From Epiperipatus broadwayi (taxonomy: Eukaryota > Onychophora > Udeonychophora > Euonychophora > Peripatidae): a stretch of 64,000 nucleotides of DNA. A program made the translations under genes and the position numbers. The stretch's first letter is position 1; every line of letters begins with the position of its first letter. The stretch covers positions 2,452,445 through 2,516,444 of the forward strand of contig JAQFVV010006216.1 of the NCBI GenBank assembly GCA_028023455.1. The letters are read 5' to 3'. Under the pieces are notes generated by a model. That model worked only from the letters and a program-made list of their open reading frames with translations. It was not told the DNA's origin and did not search any database. Below, piece by piece: positions 12,128 through 21,888 of this stretch.

Positions 12128-12545
12128 GCTTAATTATTACAATCAAGATGATAAAAATGAGATGCTGTCTCCAGCTTTATATAATTAATTATGAGTTTAA
12201 TAACTCTTAAGTGTGATATATTCCATCTGGTTGATAAATTAATTTCACTCTGAATTATCAACAATGAAGGCAAGGGTGTGCTTATAAATATCAGAGCTAC
12301 CAGGAATTGGTTAGGAATTCACTCTATTCTTGATCCAATTTTCAACATTTATAATGCTTTTAACTCATAGCCTGGAGGAGGATGATTTACTCCCTTTGTT
12401 TAACAATCAATATTGAAAAAATAGATTCCCTCTTAGTATGCTTTGACATAATGGCAAAATATTGCTGTTAGCAAATTCTACTGAGCCAATCTACCTTTAT
12501 GGAGTGGAAACCAGACTTAAAAAATAATATGGTAGTAGATAGCAA

Positions 12546-12640
12546 CATTATCACCAACATGCCGCCACTGCTATCTCCATTACCATTATCATCATCATCA
12601 TCATTATTATTATCAATAACAAAATTGAGAAGGGTGTTAT
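12546..12640. repeat. Mosaic trinucleotide microsatellite at LINE 5' junction
   Basis: The repeat runs from GCC/GCT/ACC-type triplets into (ATC)n and then (ATT)n over about 90 bases. LINE coding sequence begins within about 20 bases of its right edge. The order 'ATGCCGCCAC...' followed by ATT units is repeated at 42743-42800. Confidence 0.75.
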
Positions 12641-12649
12641 TACATATAA

Positions 12650-12789
12650 AGAGATTGTATCTGATTTAGGAATATTTTCTAGTAATTTTACTTTTAATGC
12701 ACATATTAAGTATATTATTAATAAAGCATACAGAAAAATGGGCTGTATTTTGAGATATCAGACAAATATCTACTTCCATAAAATATAGG
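12650..12789 (+). pseudogene. Jockey/CR1-like LINE RT fragment, first part
   Basis: The plus-strand frame reads SDLGIFSSNFTFNAHIKYI and AYRKMGCILR. This is the thumb/connector region after the RT core in Jockey/CR1-type LINEs ('DLGI...F..HI...V.KA...LG.I.R'). The polymerase core is missing, so the copy is 5'-truncated, and its left edge abuts a microsatellite. It is interrupted by the TIR element at 12790-15158 and resumes at 15159-15166, where the 8-bp AATATAGG is duplicated. Confidence 0.65.
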
Positions 12790-15158
12790 GGTACTAGTAC
12801 ATATAATACACTCCACCACTTCATGGTGCTGGTTTTCGACCAATGCACATCAATATACATGTTGATGGGCTGACGATACAGTAACTTTTAGACATTTATC
12901 TATGATCTTTTTTAATTTTTTAAAAATTTCTAAACATTCTTCTTTTTTTTATACACAGTATTTTTTTTAACACTTTTCAAAAATAGTATGGGCTTTTTTT
13001 TTGGACTAAAGCCTTAAACATTTCGTTTTTCTATCTGGTATTTTTTTATTTTTTATATTTTTGTTTTGTTTTTTTAACACTTTTCAAAAATAGTATGTTT
13101 TTGTTTTTTTTACTAAAGACTTAATCATTTCATTTTTAATAAACAAACACTTTGTTTTTAGATGGTGGAAAAGGCTTTATTTGCTTTTTAATTATTGTCT
13201 TTTTACTTTTTTTTTATATACACCTGGGTCTTGTTTTACTCGATAGATAGGTTCCTCAAAAAACACACGCAAACGAAATCGTGCAAAAATAGATGTAACT
13301 TACATTGAAAAGGGGGGGGTGCGGTCTGTGATTTTTCAAAATTCGCATAAAAGCAAAGCACCAACGTAAAATTACTTTAAAATTTGCGCAAAAAAAAAAA
13401 TAAGGAAATAAAATATGACTAATAAAAAATTTCAAATTTGAAAAAAATTGATACAAGACAAACATTTTTTAACTATAATATTTAATTTTATTCAAAATAA
13501 TATATTTTTATGCATAATTTACAGTACAGTAATTTACATTTTTTTATACACGTTTTAATTATTATCGCAATTTGCCGAAATACACGTTCATTTGAAATCA
13601 GATTCTCACAAGAGGAAATACAACTAGCGCCAAATTCACTCTCATGTTGTGTTAATGGTTTTCTGTTGACAATGTAATTAGTAATTAATCTTTGAGATGA
13701 TGATTTTATTAATTGTTTATGAACTTAGACTTATGATAATAAAAAGACATTTATTCACCACTGCTGGGAAAAATTTAATTAAAACTAACAACTAAAAATT
13801 AAATTCTTATTTTAGTCTTTAATTTTTTAATTTTCGATTCCATTTAAAAATCAAATTTCATTTCACTGATATTACTCACCTTTTAAAAATAAACTTGCTG
13901 GACACTAAATGATTAATAATTGATTACATTCTTTTTTAAAAAGCAAAAACAGAATGTGACTTAAAATGCAAAATTAACACGCACAATGTTTGAACAAATT
14001 TACATTATAATCTTGTAAAATTTAATGTGTGTATACATAAAATGTGGAAATCATGATTTTAATCTCATTATTGCATAAATCTTACTATTATAAAACACTG
14101 AAAATATTGAAATTACTAAGATGAAAGTCGAATTCCAATAATGTGTTATTACTTTCAATATAACGTAAGTGTGTGAAATTTATTATTTAAACTAATAGCG
14201 CATTATCGGAGTTCGACTTCCGGTGAAACACGAATCGCATAACTTCAAAATCATGTTAAATAAGTCCGCGTAAAAAGAGACCCAGGTGTACTTTCTTTTT
14301 AAACATTTATGTTACCAAAAAGCTCTTGTTTATTTTTAGATGGTGGAAAAAAAGTTGGTTTACTTTTTAATTATCGATTTCTTTAATATTTTTTTTTTTA
14401 ACATTTATGCTACCGAGAAGTTATTGCTTAATTTTTATGCTTTTTAAGGAATCCTTAAACATTTTGTTTTTAATAAACCAATAGTTTGTTTTTCAATGGA
14501 GAGCGGGTTTAGTTTTCTTTTCAATTATGTAAATAACAACAACAATTTTCCATGAAATAATTTGGACATTTATTGAATAAAAAATAAACCAAACTTTTTA
14601 CAAGTTATAAAGATTTTGGGTAGAAACAACAAAAATTGTGAATGGCAATTCACTGAGCTTCAATGAATTTTTTACACTTGCTGTTGCTATTTTATTATTC
14701 TCACACGGAATCATGCAAAAACATGTATTTTCACATGAACTTGGCCGAACTCTGCTTTTCAACGTAACCTTTCGCAGTTGTGTTCAGTTACAAATCGTAG
14801 GGTAGCATGTATGATGGGCTGACAATACTTAGTATGTACTACTACTTCGATTAAGCTTTCTCACAATTATTTGGAAATAAATCTTTTAAGACTTTTGTGT
14901 ACTTAAAATACGGCTACCATCAAATCATATCTTAGCGATAAGTCAATTGCGCTCACTTGAGGACTACTTTCACAACCTAATGGGCATGGTATTTTGTTAT
15001 GTAATCATAGAATGCATCACTATCAAGTGGTTTGTTATGGCTACAACAACACTGCTGTAGTGTTAGCCATAAGTAAGGCCACTAAAATGGCATATAGATG
15101 TGTGTTAGGCGAAAACCAGCACCATCAAGCAGTGGAGTGTATTATATGTACTAGTTCC
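12790..15158. mobile_element. 2.37-kb non-autonomous DNA transposon with 8-bp target duplication
   Basis: The ends are inverted copies: left GGTACTAGTACATATAATAC at 12790, and the reverse complement of the right end begins GGAACTAGTACATATAATAC. Similarity runs for about 48 bases, through a shared GATGGTGCTGGTTTTCG or close variant. AATATAGG occurs at 12782-12789 and 15159-15166 as a perfect 8-bp target duplication. Removing the element rejoins the LINE reading. No transposase ORF exists, and much of the interior is T-rich with internal repeats (TTTTTAGATGGTGGAAAA near 13157 and 14335). An 8-bp duplication suggests hAT-, P- or Mutator-related mobilisation, but the end sequence does not settle which. 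Confidence 0.8.
13221..14288. mobile_element. MITE-like element, copy 1 (1068 bp)
   Basis: It begins CACCTGGGTCT and ends AGACCCAGGTG, flanked on both sides by TA (13219-13220 and 14289-14290). A second copy in opposite orientation sits at 31795-32838 with extensive near-identity, for example the G-run-containing TGCGGTCTGTGATTTTTC. No transposase frame is visible. The TA flanks suggest Tc1/mariner-type mobilisation, which is inference. It is nested in the 12790-15158 element. Confidence 0.8.
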
Positions 15159-15625
15159 AATATAGGTTATTTTTTTCTCTTGTTGTTACACTTTTAGAAT
15201 ATGGTTCTTGTATATGGAATTTCAATTTAATTAATATTCAGTCTAGAATACATAATGTTGAAAAAAGATTCAATAAATTAATAATGGGGGAACGTTAAAA
15301 TGTTAAAACAGTATTAAAAGAAAGGAGAATATTAAAAGATATGAAACTGTTGAAAAAGTTAATTGATTAAGAAATTGATGTCAGGGACTATATCAAAAAT
15401 AGAATTGAAAGTATCTAGTTATCTGTTAAGAGAACTGCACACTTTCAAGATTACTAAATGTAAAAATACTTTCTTTAACAAGTCAGATATTAATAGAGTG
15501 CAAAGTGTATATAATCACTTTTAATAATATTGATATTTTTTGTGATCAGTTTATTATGAATGTTAGAAAACAACTAAACTTATAATTATGAACATATATG
15601 TATATATAATCTTCTGTAATTTGTA
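15159..15625 (+). pseudogene. Jockey/CR1-like LINE fragment, second part
   Basis: Reading resumes after the TIR insertion with RLFFSLVVTLLEYGSCIWN and then NIQSRIHNVEKRFNKLIMG. This matches the C-terminal connector of Jockey/CR1 RTs ('L...LP.LEYGS.VW.P', then 'LE.VQ..F'). A related passage is in the LINE at 28193-29395 (LFFSLVLPIIEYGS). Several stops follow. The 3' UTR continues to 15625, where the Tigger element is inserted, and appears to resume at 27512-27605. Confidence 0.65.
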
Positions 15626-16134
15626 CAGGCAGTCCCCTAGTTATAAACACTCGAGTTTTAGACATTTTGCTATTACATAATTGCTTTTGAACATTAGATC
15701 TTTATCTATGCACATACTTTCATGTATAATTAGTGCTATATGCTGTAGAAAGAAATGGGTATTCAAAATTGTAAAGTATTTTAGCATATTAATAATTAAA
15801 AAATTCCTTTTAGCAATTAATGCTACAAATTTACCGTATATAGTAAAAAAAAACTATTTACATACAGTCATAATTGAGTTTTTTCTAAAGAAAGATAAGC
15901 TTTGAAATTTAAAAAATAATTAAAAGTATATTTCAGAGAACAATAAGAAATTATATAAAATACTATAAAACTTCCCATCTCTCTGACATTAATTACTTTT
16001 ATTTTTAGCATCGTCACAGAATAGGATCATCTTGATTAGCACTTGTTTTTAAAAGTAGTTTGTGCGCAATTACATTACATATATATATATATTTCTGTTT
16101 TGGTAATTTTTTTTCATTTTTATTGATTAAAAAC

Positions 16135-16716
16135 ATGAGTGAGAAACAAAAAAAAATAGCAGTACTGATACAACCAAAAAGAAATCAAGGTCTCATAAAC
16201 CCCAAAAAGTTGAGACAAAAATGGATATAATTAAAAGTTCTGAAAATGGTGAATCTTTTGCTTCAATCGCACGTTCATGTAATTTAAACCGATCAACAAT
16301 ATATACAATTATGAAAAACAAGAACAAAATTAAGGAATATGTTAAAAATTGTGGAAATATTTCTTCAAAGATTGTTTCAGATATGGCAGAGTACCAAAAT
16401 CACACTTTTCTTTATTTTTGCCATAATATCCTATAAATACAATTTACCCAAACAGCTTCAAACACTTTTTAGCAAAACTTTTTATTTGTACATATACATA
16501 CACCTACGTTTTGACGGACCTGTAGTCTTCTTCAGAGCATGTCTATTTTGATCTTTTAAAAAAAAAAGTGTTTGAAGCTGTTTGGATAAATTGTATTTAC
16601 GTGGCAGAGTAATGGACGAAATGGATGAATCTTTGACTTTATGGATTGAAGATCAACATCAAAAAGGTATCCCAGTGAGTTTATCGATTATTTAAGCTAA
16701 GAATCTTAGTTTGTAT
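16135..16716 (+). pseudogene. Tigger transposase, N-terminal part
   Basis: The ATG at 16135 opens the frame. A one-base loss in the A run near 16150 shifts it, after which KVETKMDIIKSSENGESFAS begins a pipsqueak-type helix-turn-helix (CENP-B N domain, 'I..LN.STI.TI.KNK'). This domain binds the transposon ends. A 208-bp insertion splits it at 16394-16601. Reading then resumes as DEMDESLTLWIEDQHQKGIP and AKNLSLY, the CENP-B-type second DNA-binding domain, until the large insertion at 16717. The protein continues at 25900 with YEDWKKK. Confidence 0.8.
16394..16601 (-). mobile_element. Short insertion with inverted ends and hammerhead-like core
   Basis: TGGCAGAGTA at 16384-16393 and again at 16602-16611 is a 10-bp target duplication. 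Within the insert CAAACAGCTTCAAACACTTTTT is repeated in inverted form (about 16451 and 16566), with related flanks. On the minus strand the middle reads CTGAAGA (16535-16529), a short GAC...GTC stem, then AAAACG. This resembles a decayed hammerhead core, as found in Penelope-like elements and retrozymes. No coding frame is present. Confidence 0.55.
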
Positions 16717-17174
16717 TGTAATGGTCAGATTCGTATGCTTCGTTAACATAGTGCAGACTTTGACCACTACACAGAACAGCAGCACCATAACAATATAGCA
16801 GAATTTCAGATAAGCAAACAAAGATTTTTCTTTTAATTTGTTTAGTCTGAGAGCATTAATATTTATTAATATTAATTATTATTGTGTATGAAAGTGTAAT
16901 TAGTGGTTAAGAGTATTTGAAAGATTGAAAATTGTGTTTTTTATTTGTTTTAAAGTTTTTTCAATTTGTTATTTATATATATAGAAATTTTTTTAAAAAG
17001 TTATTATTATTTATTTTTTATTTTGTTTTATTATTTATATATTGTTATTTTATATATAGAATTATTATTATTTTTTTTTAAAAGTTATTTTGTTGATTAG
17101 TTTTTTGTAAATTTGTTATTAAAAGATTTACTTTTAAGAAAAATATAACGTTCGAAAAAAGTAAAATAAAGAAT

Positions 17175-17558
17175 ATGGATTGTATTTGTATTTCAAAATG
17201 TTTCTATAATCGGAAAAAAGAAATTAAGCATGCTGTGGTGGAATGTACTATATGTGATGAGGTATGTCACTTGAAATGTTTAAATAAGACTAGGAAGGAT
17301 GTAAAAGGTTTATGGTTACGCAGTCAGTGTATAAATATGATTAAAGAGGTGAGAAAGTGTTTTCAAAGTGTAGATAGTCGAAGGATAGTGGGTGGAGAAA
17401 GTAATAGTGTAATGGAGATGATTAGTCAAAGAATAAATAAGATAGACAAAGAACTGAAGGATGTAGAAGTAAAATTAAAATCATTGGAGATAAAATGTGA
17501 GGAGATAAAGGAATTATTGAGTAGGAATAAAAAGGAAGAAATAGATAAGGAGGATTAG
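17175..17558 (+). pseudogene. LINE ORF1: PHD-like zinc finger plus coiled coil
   Basis: The N-terminal 50 residues contain Cys and His in a PHD/RING-like order: C-x-C, then C-x2-C (CTICDE), then H-x2-C (CHLKC), then a final C. A region rich in K/E/I/L follows (residues about 75-125), with heptad-like spacing that predicts a coiled coil. Such ORF1 proteins bind the LINE RNA and multimerise. A TAG at 17556 closes this frame, but the same frame continues directly into the SGNH block (VLIGDSLIRE), so the stop is probably a mutation. Confidence 0.6.
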
Positions 17559-17559
17559 A

Positions 17560-18091
17560 AGGTATTAGAAAATGTTATGGATGGAGTAGAAAAAGTAGAT
17601 TATGAAACAGTATTGATAGGAGATTCACTAATTAGAGAATGTGGGGATATATTGCAAGGGAAAATAGAAGTAGGTATGGAAGAGTATGTTTTCCTGGAGC
17701 TAGAATTAGGGATGTAGCAGATAAAGTTAAAGAGCAAGGTAGTAGAGATGTGTATGTTATGGTGGGGACTAATAATTTATCAGAATCATCAGAGAGAATA
17801 ACAGATGAGTATGTAGATTTGATTAGAAATTTGATTATGATTAAAGGAAGAGTAGGAATAGTTGGATTACTACCAAGGTTTGACAAGAGTTATTTGTTAG
17901 ATAGGGCATGTTCTATAAATGAGAAATTGAAAAAAATGTGTGAGAGAAATAATGTTATGTTTGTGGATGTGTGTGATCGTTTTATTGGAAAAAGAGAGTT
18001 ATATATTAAAGATGGGTTGCATTTAGGAAAACAAGAAAGTGAAATTTTAGGGAGTTTGATTTATAAAAAAAATTTTTTAGGAAACTTATAA
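17560..18091 (+). pseudogene. LINE SGNH/GDSL-type esterase domain
   Basis: Three hallmark blocks are visible. Block I, IGDSLIRE (nucleophile Ser, about 17612-17640), is in the first frame. After a frameshift in the A-rich run near 17662, VMVGTNNL (block III, the Gly-x-Asn motif) and KDGLHLG (block V, catalytic Asp-x-x-His) follow in the 17639-18091 frame. Block spacing is that of SGNH hydrolases carried by CR1-like LINEs, where the domain may aid membrane or lipid interaction. The catalytic residues are all present, but the frameshift inactivates the copy. Confidence 0.75.
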
Positions 18092-18179
18092 AGGAGGGGG
18101 GGGGTTAAATTGTAATATAATTAAAAAAAATGGATGGAATATAAGAAGTAAGCAAAAGGAATTTGATTTTGATATAAAT

Positions 18180-19424
18180 ATGGATATGGAGAAGAAATGG
18201 GTTTGTAAAATTAATGGTAAAAAAATAATTTATAAATGTAATGGAGAAGAAAGAATGAAAAGAATTTATAAAAGAGTAGTTAGAAAAGAAGAAATTTTTA
18301 AAATTGGGTTTTTGAATATGCAAGGTGGTAGGAAACCAGAAAAGTGGATGGAATTAAATAAAACAATTGAAAATGAAGAGCTTGAGGTATGATCAGTAGT
18401 GGAAACACATTTAAGAGAAGAAGAACCTATTTTGGAACAGTTGGTATGGCAGGGTATAAATAGAAAAGAAAAAGAAAAAAGGGGTGGTGGTATAGGTGTT
18501 ATATCAAAAAAATATTTAAATATTGTTAAATGTCAAGAACATTTGTGGTTTGAAATAAGGTTGGGTAGACAAGAATGGATAGTGGCTATAGTTTATATAG
18601 CTACTGGAGATAGTCAAATTATATTGGAGTGGAATAGTAACATATATGAATGTCTAGTTAAGGATATACAAAGTTTTAAAGAAAAGGGGAAGAGAATAAT
18701 GGTTATAGGGGATATGAATGGATATATTGAAGAAATTGATGATGTAGATAATAAAAATGGACAGCTTTTGAAGAATTTTTGTCAGAAAGTGAATTCGAGT
18801 ATTGGAAATTTATTAAATATTTATGAGGGACAATACACATGGTCCAGAAATAATATATTTCACACAATAGATTATGTATTGGTTGAAAAAGAGGGAATAA
18901 ATAAAATACAGAATATTAAGGTGTTTGATAATGAAGAAAAAGTATGCACTAGTGATCATAATTTCATTGTAATTGAAATGGTTAGTAATGTGATGGAGAA
19001 TAGAAATAAAAGTAGAAATAATAAGAAAAAGTATGCACTAGTGAATGATAAGAATAAATTGGAAGAGTATAAAATACAAGTTGAAGAAATAATGGAAGAG
19101 TGGGTTGGGGATGAGTATAAGGACTGGTGTAAAGAAGTAGAAAAAGTGGCAAATATGGTTTTAAGTGAGAATATTCAGAAGAATAAAAGTAATAAAAAAA
19201 TGAGAATTAGTAAAAGTGTAAAAGAAAAAAAAGAAGCATGTAGAGAATATAAGTGTGCTATTAAAAATAAGGAAAGTGAAAAAGATATTAATGCTAAATG
19301 GGAAAAGTACTTAGAAAAGAAGAAGTTGGCTAAAATAGATATCTATAGAGAGAGAATGAAATTGAATAGTAAATTGTTGAAAGATATTAATAAAAGTGGA
19401 AGAGATGAAAGTAAAAAATTTTGA
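18180..19424 (+). pseudogene. LINE ORF2: APE-type endonuclease and linker
   Basis: The frame opens at 18180 and reaches FKIGFLNMQGG, the start of the endonuclease fold (the Asn of 'NxxG/S'). It meets TGA at 18390 and continues in frame with VVETHLREEEP (catalytic Glu), VIGDMNGY (Asp, Asn), FHTIDYVLV and CTSDHNFIV (the terminal Ser-Asp-His). All canonical APE endonuclease residues are present. These enzymes nick target DNA to prime reverse transcription. A Lys/Glu-rich linker follows, then a second TGA at 19422 in KKF*NYIKRR, where LINEs usually have Trp ('kFWnyi'). The two TGA codons are otherwise isolated lesions. Confidence 0.75.
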
Positions 19425-20204
19425 AATTATATTAAAAGGAGAAATGTAGGGGAGAGAAAGTTGTATTACTAGATGATGAGGGAACAGTGTGTAGCTCTAG
19501 AGAAGATTTAGAGAGAATCTTAAATAGTTATGTAATGAATATAGAAAAGATGTTAGATGTGAATGATAAAGTGTTAGAAAATATGAAAGAATATAGTAAT
19601 GGGAATATTAGTTTTTCAGAAAATGAACTAAATGAGGTAGAGAAGAAATTGAAAAGTGGAAAAGCAAGAGGCTTAGATGGATGGGCAGCAGAGATGGTAA
19701 TGAATTTAGGATATAGGGCAAAAGTAAAGTTATTATCCTGTTTTAATAAAATAGCACAGAATAGTTTTCCCAATTAGTTGGAGTAATACAAGAGTAAGGT
19801 TATTATTTAAAGGAAAGGGTAAGGATCGTAGAAAGTTGAATAATTATAGACCGATAGCAGTAACATCAGTTTTATATAAAGTTTTCTCGTATATGGTGGC
19901 TAGTAAAGTTGTAAAATGGATGGAAGGGAATAATGTAGTGGGGGAAATGCAAGGAGGTTTTAGATTAGATAGGCGTATAGGAGATAGATTATTTGTAGTT
20001 ACACAACTTATGGATATGAGTAGAAATGCAGGTAAACATTTATATATGAGTTTTATAGATATAGAGAAGGCATATGATAGAGTAAATAGAAATAGATTAT
20101 GGATAAGTTTAGCAAGTTTGGGAATGGATGAAGCTTTAATAGATATTATTAAGAAATTATATGAAAATAAATATATATATATATATGTAATAAATAAAGT
20201 TTGA
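19425..20204 (+). pseudogene. LINE reverse transcriptase, N-terminal half
   Basis: After a frameshift near 19465 the frame gives LLDDEGTVCSSREDL and the SGKARGLDGWAAEMV motif (RT block 0/1). A second frameshift near 19775 leads to NNYRPIAVTSVLYKVFSYMV (block 2), GGFRLDRRIGDRLFVVTQLM (block 2a) and MSFIDIEKAYDRVNR (block 3/motif A with catalytic Asp). The RT then breaks off at about 20175-20205 because of the Penelope insertion and resumes at about 21890. Confidence 0.75.
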
Positions 20205-20301
20205 TAACTGTATTCGTTTCACAATATATGTAATATACAAATCAATATATATATATCAAAATACAGTACAATTTATATAAATTATATTCTTTTAGAAGTA
20301 C

Positions 20302-20333
20302 TTTCGACTATACACTTTGTAGTCTTTTATCAA
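20302..20333 (-). ncRNA. Hammerhead-ribozyme-like motif, left Penelope end
   Basis: Reverse-complement copy of the motif at 21774-21804, with the same TTGATAA box, GACTA/TAGTC stem and GAAA box. It belongs to the outer end of the left inverted arm. Confidence 0.5.
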
Positions 20334-20390
20334 CTATATAACGTTGAATAATCAAAATGAGACAACCCTTAACAATACCCATAGTTCAAT

Positions 20391-20900
20391 TCAGATTTCC
20401 CACAATTCTGTTATCTTAACATTTGATGACTGGCGATTCATTAACATTTGACGATTTATTGAAATCAACATAGCCTCTTTTATTTTACGTTTATTATGAC
20501 AACGTTCAATTTGAATAATTTTCATATTTTTATAATCAAATTTAAATCCATATTGACAAGATTTATTATGATCAAATATAACAGATGATGAAGGTTTATT
20601 TATATCTGTTCCATATTGATTCTCTTTTTGAATTCTATTATATAAAAGCATAGGTTCTTTTATTCTCTTCTCAAATGTACACTTAGATTCACCAATGTAT
20701 TGTACGCCGCATCCACATATCAATCTATATATAATAGAATTTTGATTAAACTTTGAATTTTGAATTTTAGAATTATTAAGCAATCTATTTATGTTATTTG
20801 TAGAGAAAAAAGCAATATGACACAAACCATTATAAATTTTCCTAATAAACTTGACCTGCTCATCTGATATAAATGGCATTGAAATCCATTTCATTTTCAT
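20391..20900 (-). pseudogene. Penelope-like GIY-YIG endonuclease module, left arm
   Basis: The 169-codon minus-strand frame contains IIYRLICGCGVQYIGESKCT, the Penelope variant of GIY-YIG (YR...CGC...YIG), followed by FEKRIKEP and later SSSVIFDHNKSCQYGFKFDY (the His-bearing segment) and KIKEAMLIS (catalytic Glu region). These endonucleases nick DNA during Penelope retrotransposition. Compared with the right arm it differs at only a few positions (for example TDIN versus TDVN and SINRQ versus SRNRQ), so the duplication is recent relative to the host LINE's decay. The polymerase domain is missing. Confidence 0.75.
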
Positions 20901-20924
20901 ATTTTTATTTTTAATTTTATTATA

Positions 20925-21716
20925 GTGTTGATTTCTTTTAAATCCTTTAATAATATTAGCAATAGCATTTTTATAATAGCCAATGACTTGTTAAAAATTG
21001 GCTATTATAAAAATGCTATTGCTAATATTATTAAAGGATTTAAAAGAAATCAACACTATAATAAAATTAAAAATAAAAATATCAAAATGAAATGGATTTC
21101 AATGCCATTTGACTTGTTAAAAATTGGCTATTATAAAAATGCTATTGCTAATATTATTAAAGGATTTAAAAGAAATCAACACTATAATAAAATTAAAAAT
21201 AAAAATATCAAAATGAAATGGATTTCAATGCCATTTATATCAGATGAGCAGGTCAAGTTTATTAGGAAAATTTATAATGGTTTGTGTCATATTGCTTTTT
21301 TCTCTACAAATAACATAAATAGATTGCTTAATAATTCTAAAATTCAAAATTCAAAGTTTAATCAAAATTCTATTATATATAGATTGATATGTGGATGCGG
21401 CGTACAATACATTGGTGAATCTAAGTGTACATTTGAGAAGAGAATAAAAGAACCTATGCTTTTATATAATAGAATTCAAAAAGAGAATCAATATGGAACA
21501 GATGTAAATAAACCTTCATCATCTGTTATATTTGATCATAATAAATCTTGTCAATATGGATTTAAATTTGATTATAAAAATATGAAAATTATTCAAATTG
21601 AACGTTGTCATAATAAACGTAAAATAAAAGAGGCTATGTTGATTTCAAGAAATCGTCAAATGGTAATGAATCGCCAGTCATCAAATGTTAAGATAACAGA
21701 ATTGTGGGAAATCTGA
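20925..21716 (+). pseudogene. Penelope-like GIY-YIG endonuclease module, right arm
   Basis: This 263-codon frame crosses the centre of the inverted repeat. Its first 20 residues come from the complementary strand of the left arm and are not native. From about 20998 it carries the pre-GIY segment, then a second in-frame copy of a 42-residue block, then the GIY-YIG module (CGCGVQYIGESKCTFEKR), the SSSVIFDHNKSC segment and IKEAMLIS. It ends ITELWEI before a TGA. The frame is open over the whole module, so it is the best-preserved Penelope coding sequence here, but it lacks the RT. Confidence 0.75.
20985..21236 (+). repeat. 126-bp exact tandem duplication
   Basis: Two adjacent units of 126 bases, each starting GACTTGTTAAAAATTGGC (20985 and 21111), encode the same 42 residues in frame. 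The left arm of the inverted pair has only one unit, so the duplication arose after, or together with, the inversion. Confidence 0.9.
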
Positions 21717-21773
21717 ATTGAACTATGGGTATTGTTAAGGGTTGTCTCGTTTTGATTATTCAACGTTATATAG

Positions 21774-21804
21774 TTGATAAAGACTACAAAGTGTATAGTC
21801 GAAA
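21774..21804 (+). ncRNA. Hammerhead-ribozyme-like motif, right Penelope end
   Basis: TTGATAA is followed by A, the stem GACTA...TAGTC (21782-21786 with 21796-21800), then GAAA at 21801. This is the order of the hammerhead core (CUGANGA, stem II, GAAA) with two deviations in the first box. Penelope-like elements carry minimal type I hammerheads at this position. The base changes suggest it is inactive. A mirrored copy is at 20302-20333. Confidence 0.5.
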
Positions 21805-21888
21805 GTACTTCTAAAAGAATATAATTTATATAAATTGTACTGTATTTTGATATATATATTGATTTGTATATTACATATATATATATCA

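Larger units (their letters stand above)
20226..21888. mobile_element. Head-to-head inverted pair of Penelope-like element fragments
   Basis: Arms of about 760 bp (20226-20983, and 20998-21888 less a 126-bp internal duplication) are near-identical reverse complements separated by 14 bases. Each arm encodes a GIY-YIG endonuclease module and ends in the same AT-rich terminal sequence with a hammerhead-like motif. The pair sits in the LINE RT gene between motif A and the 'GLRQGCPMSP' block. Penelope-like elements are known for GIY-YIG domains, terminal hammerhead ribozymes and inverted or tandem copy arrangements, which supports the call. The RT part of the Penelope polyprotein is absent. Confidence 0.75.

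Noticed and set aside
13256-13465. 69-codon minus frame inside MITE copy 1
   Set aside because: The other MITE copy does not preserve it and the composition follows the local AT bias.
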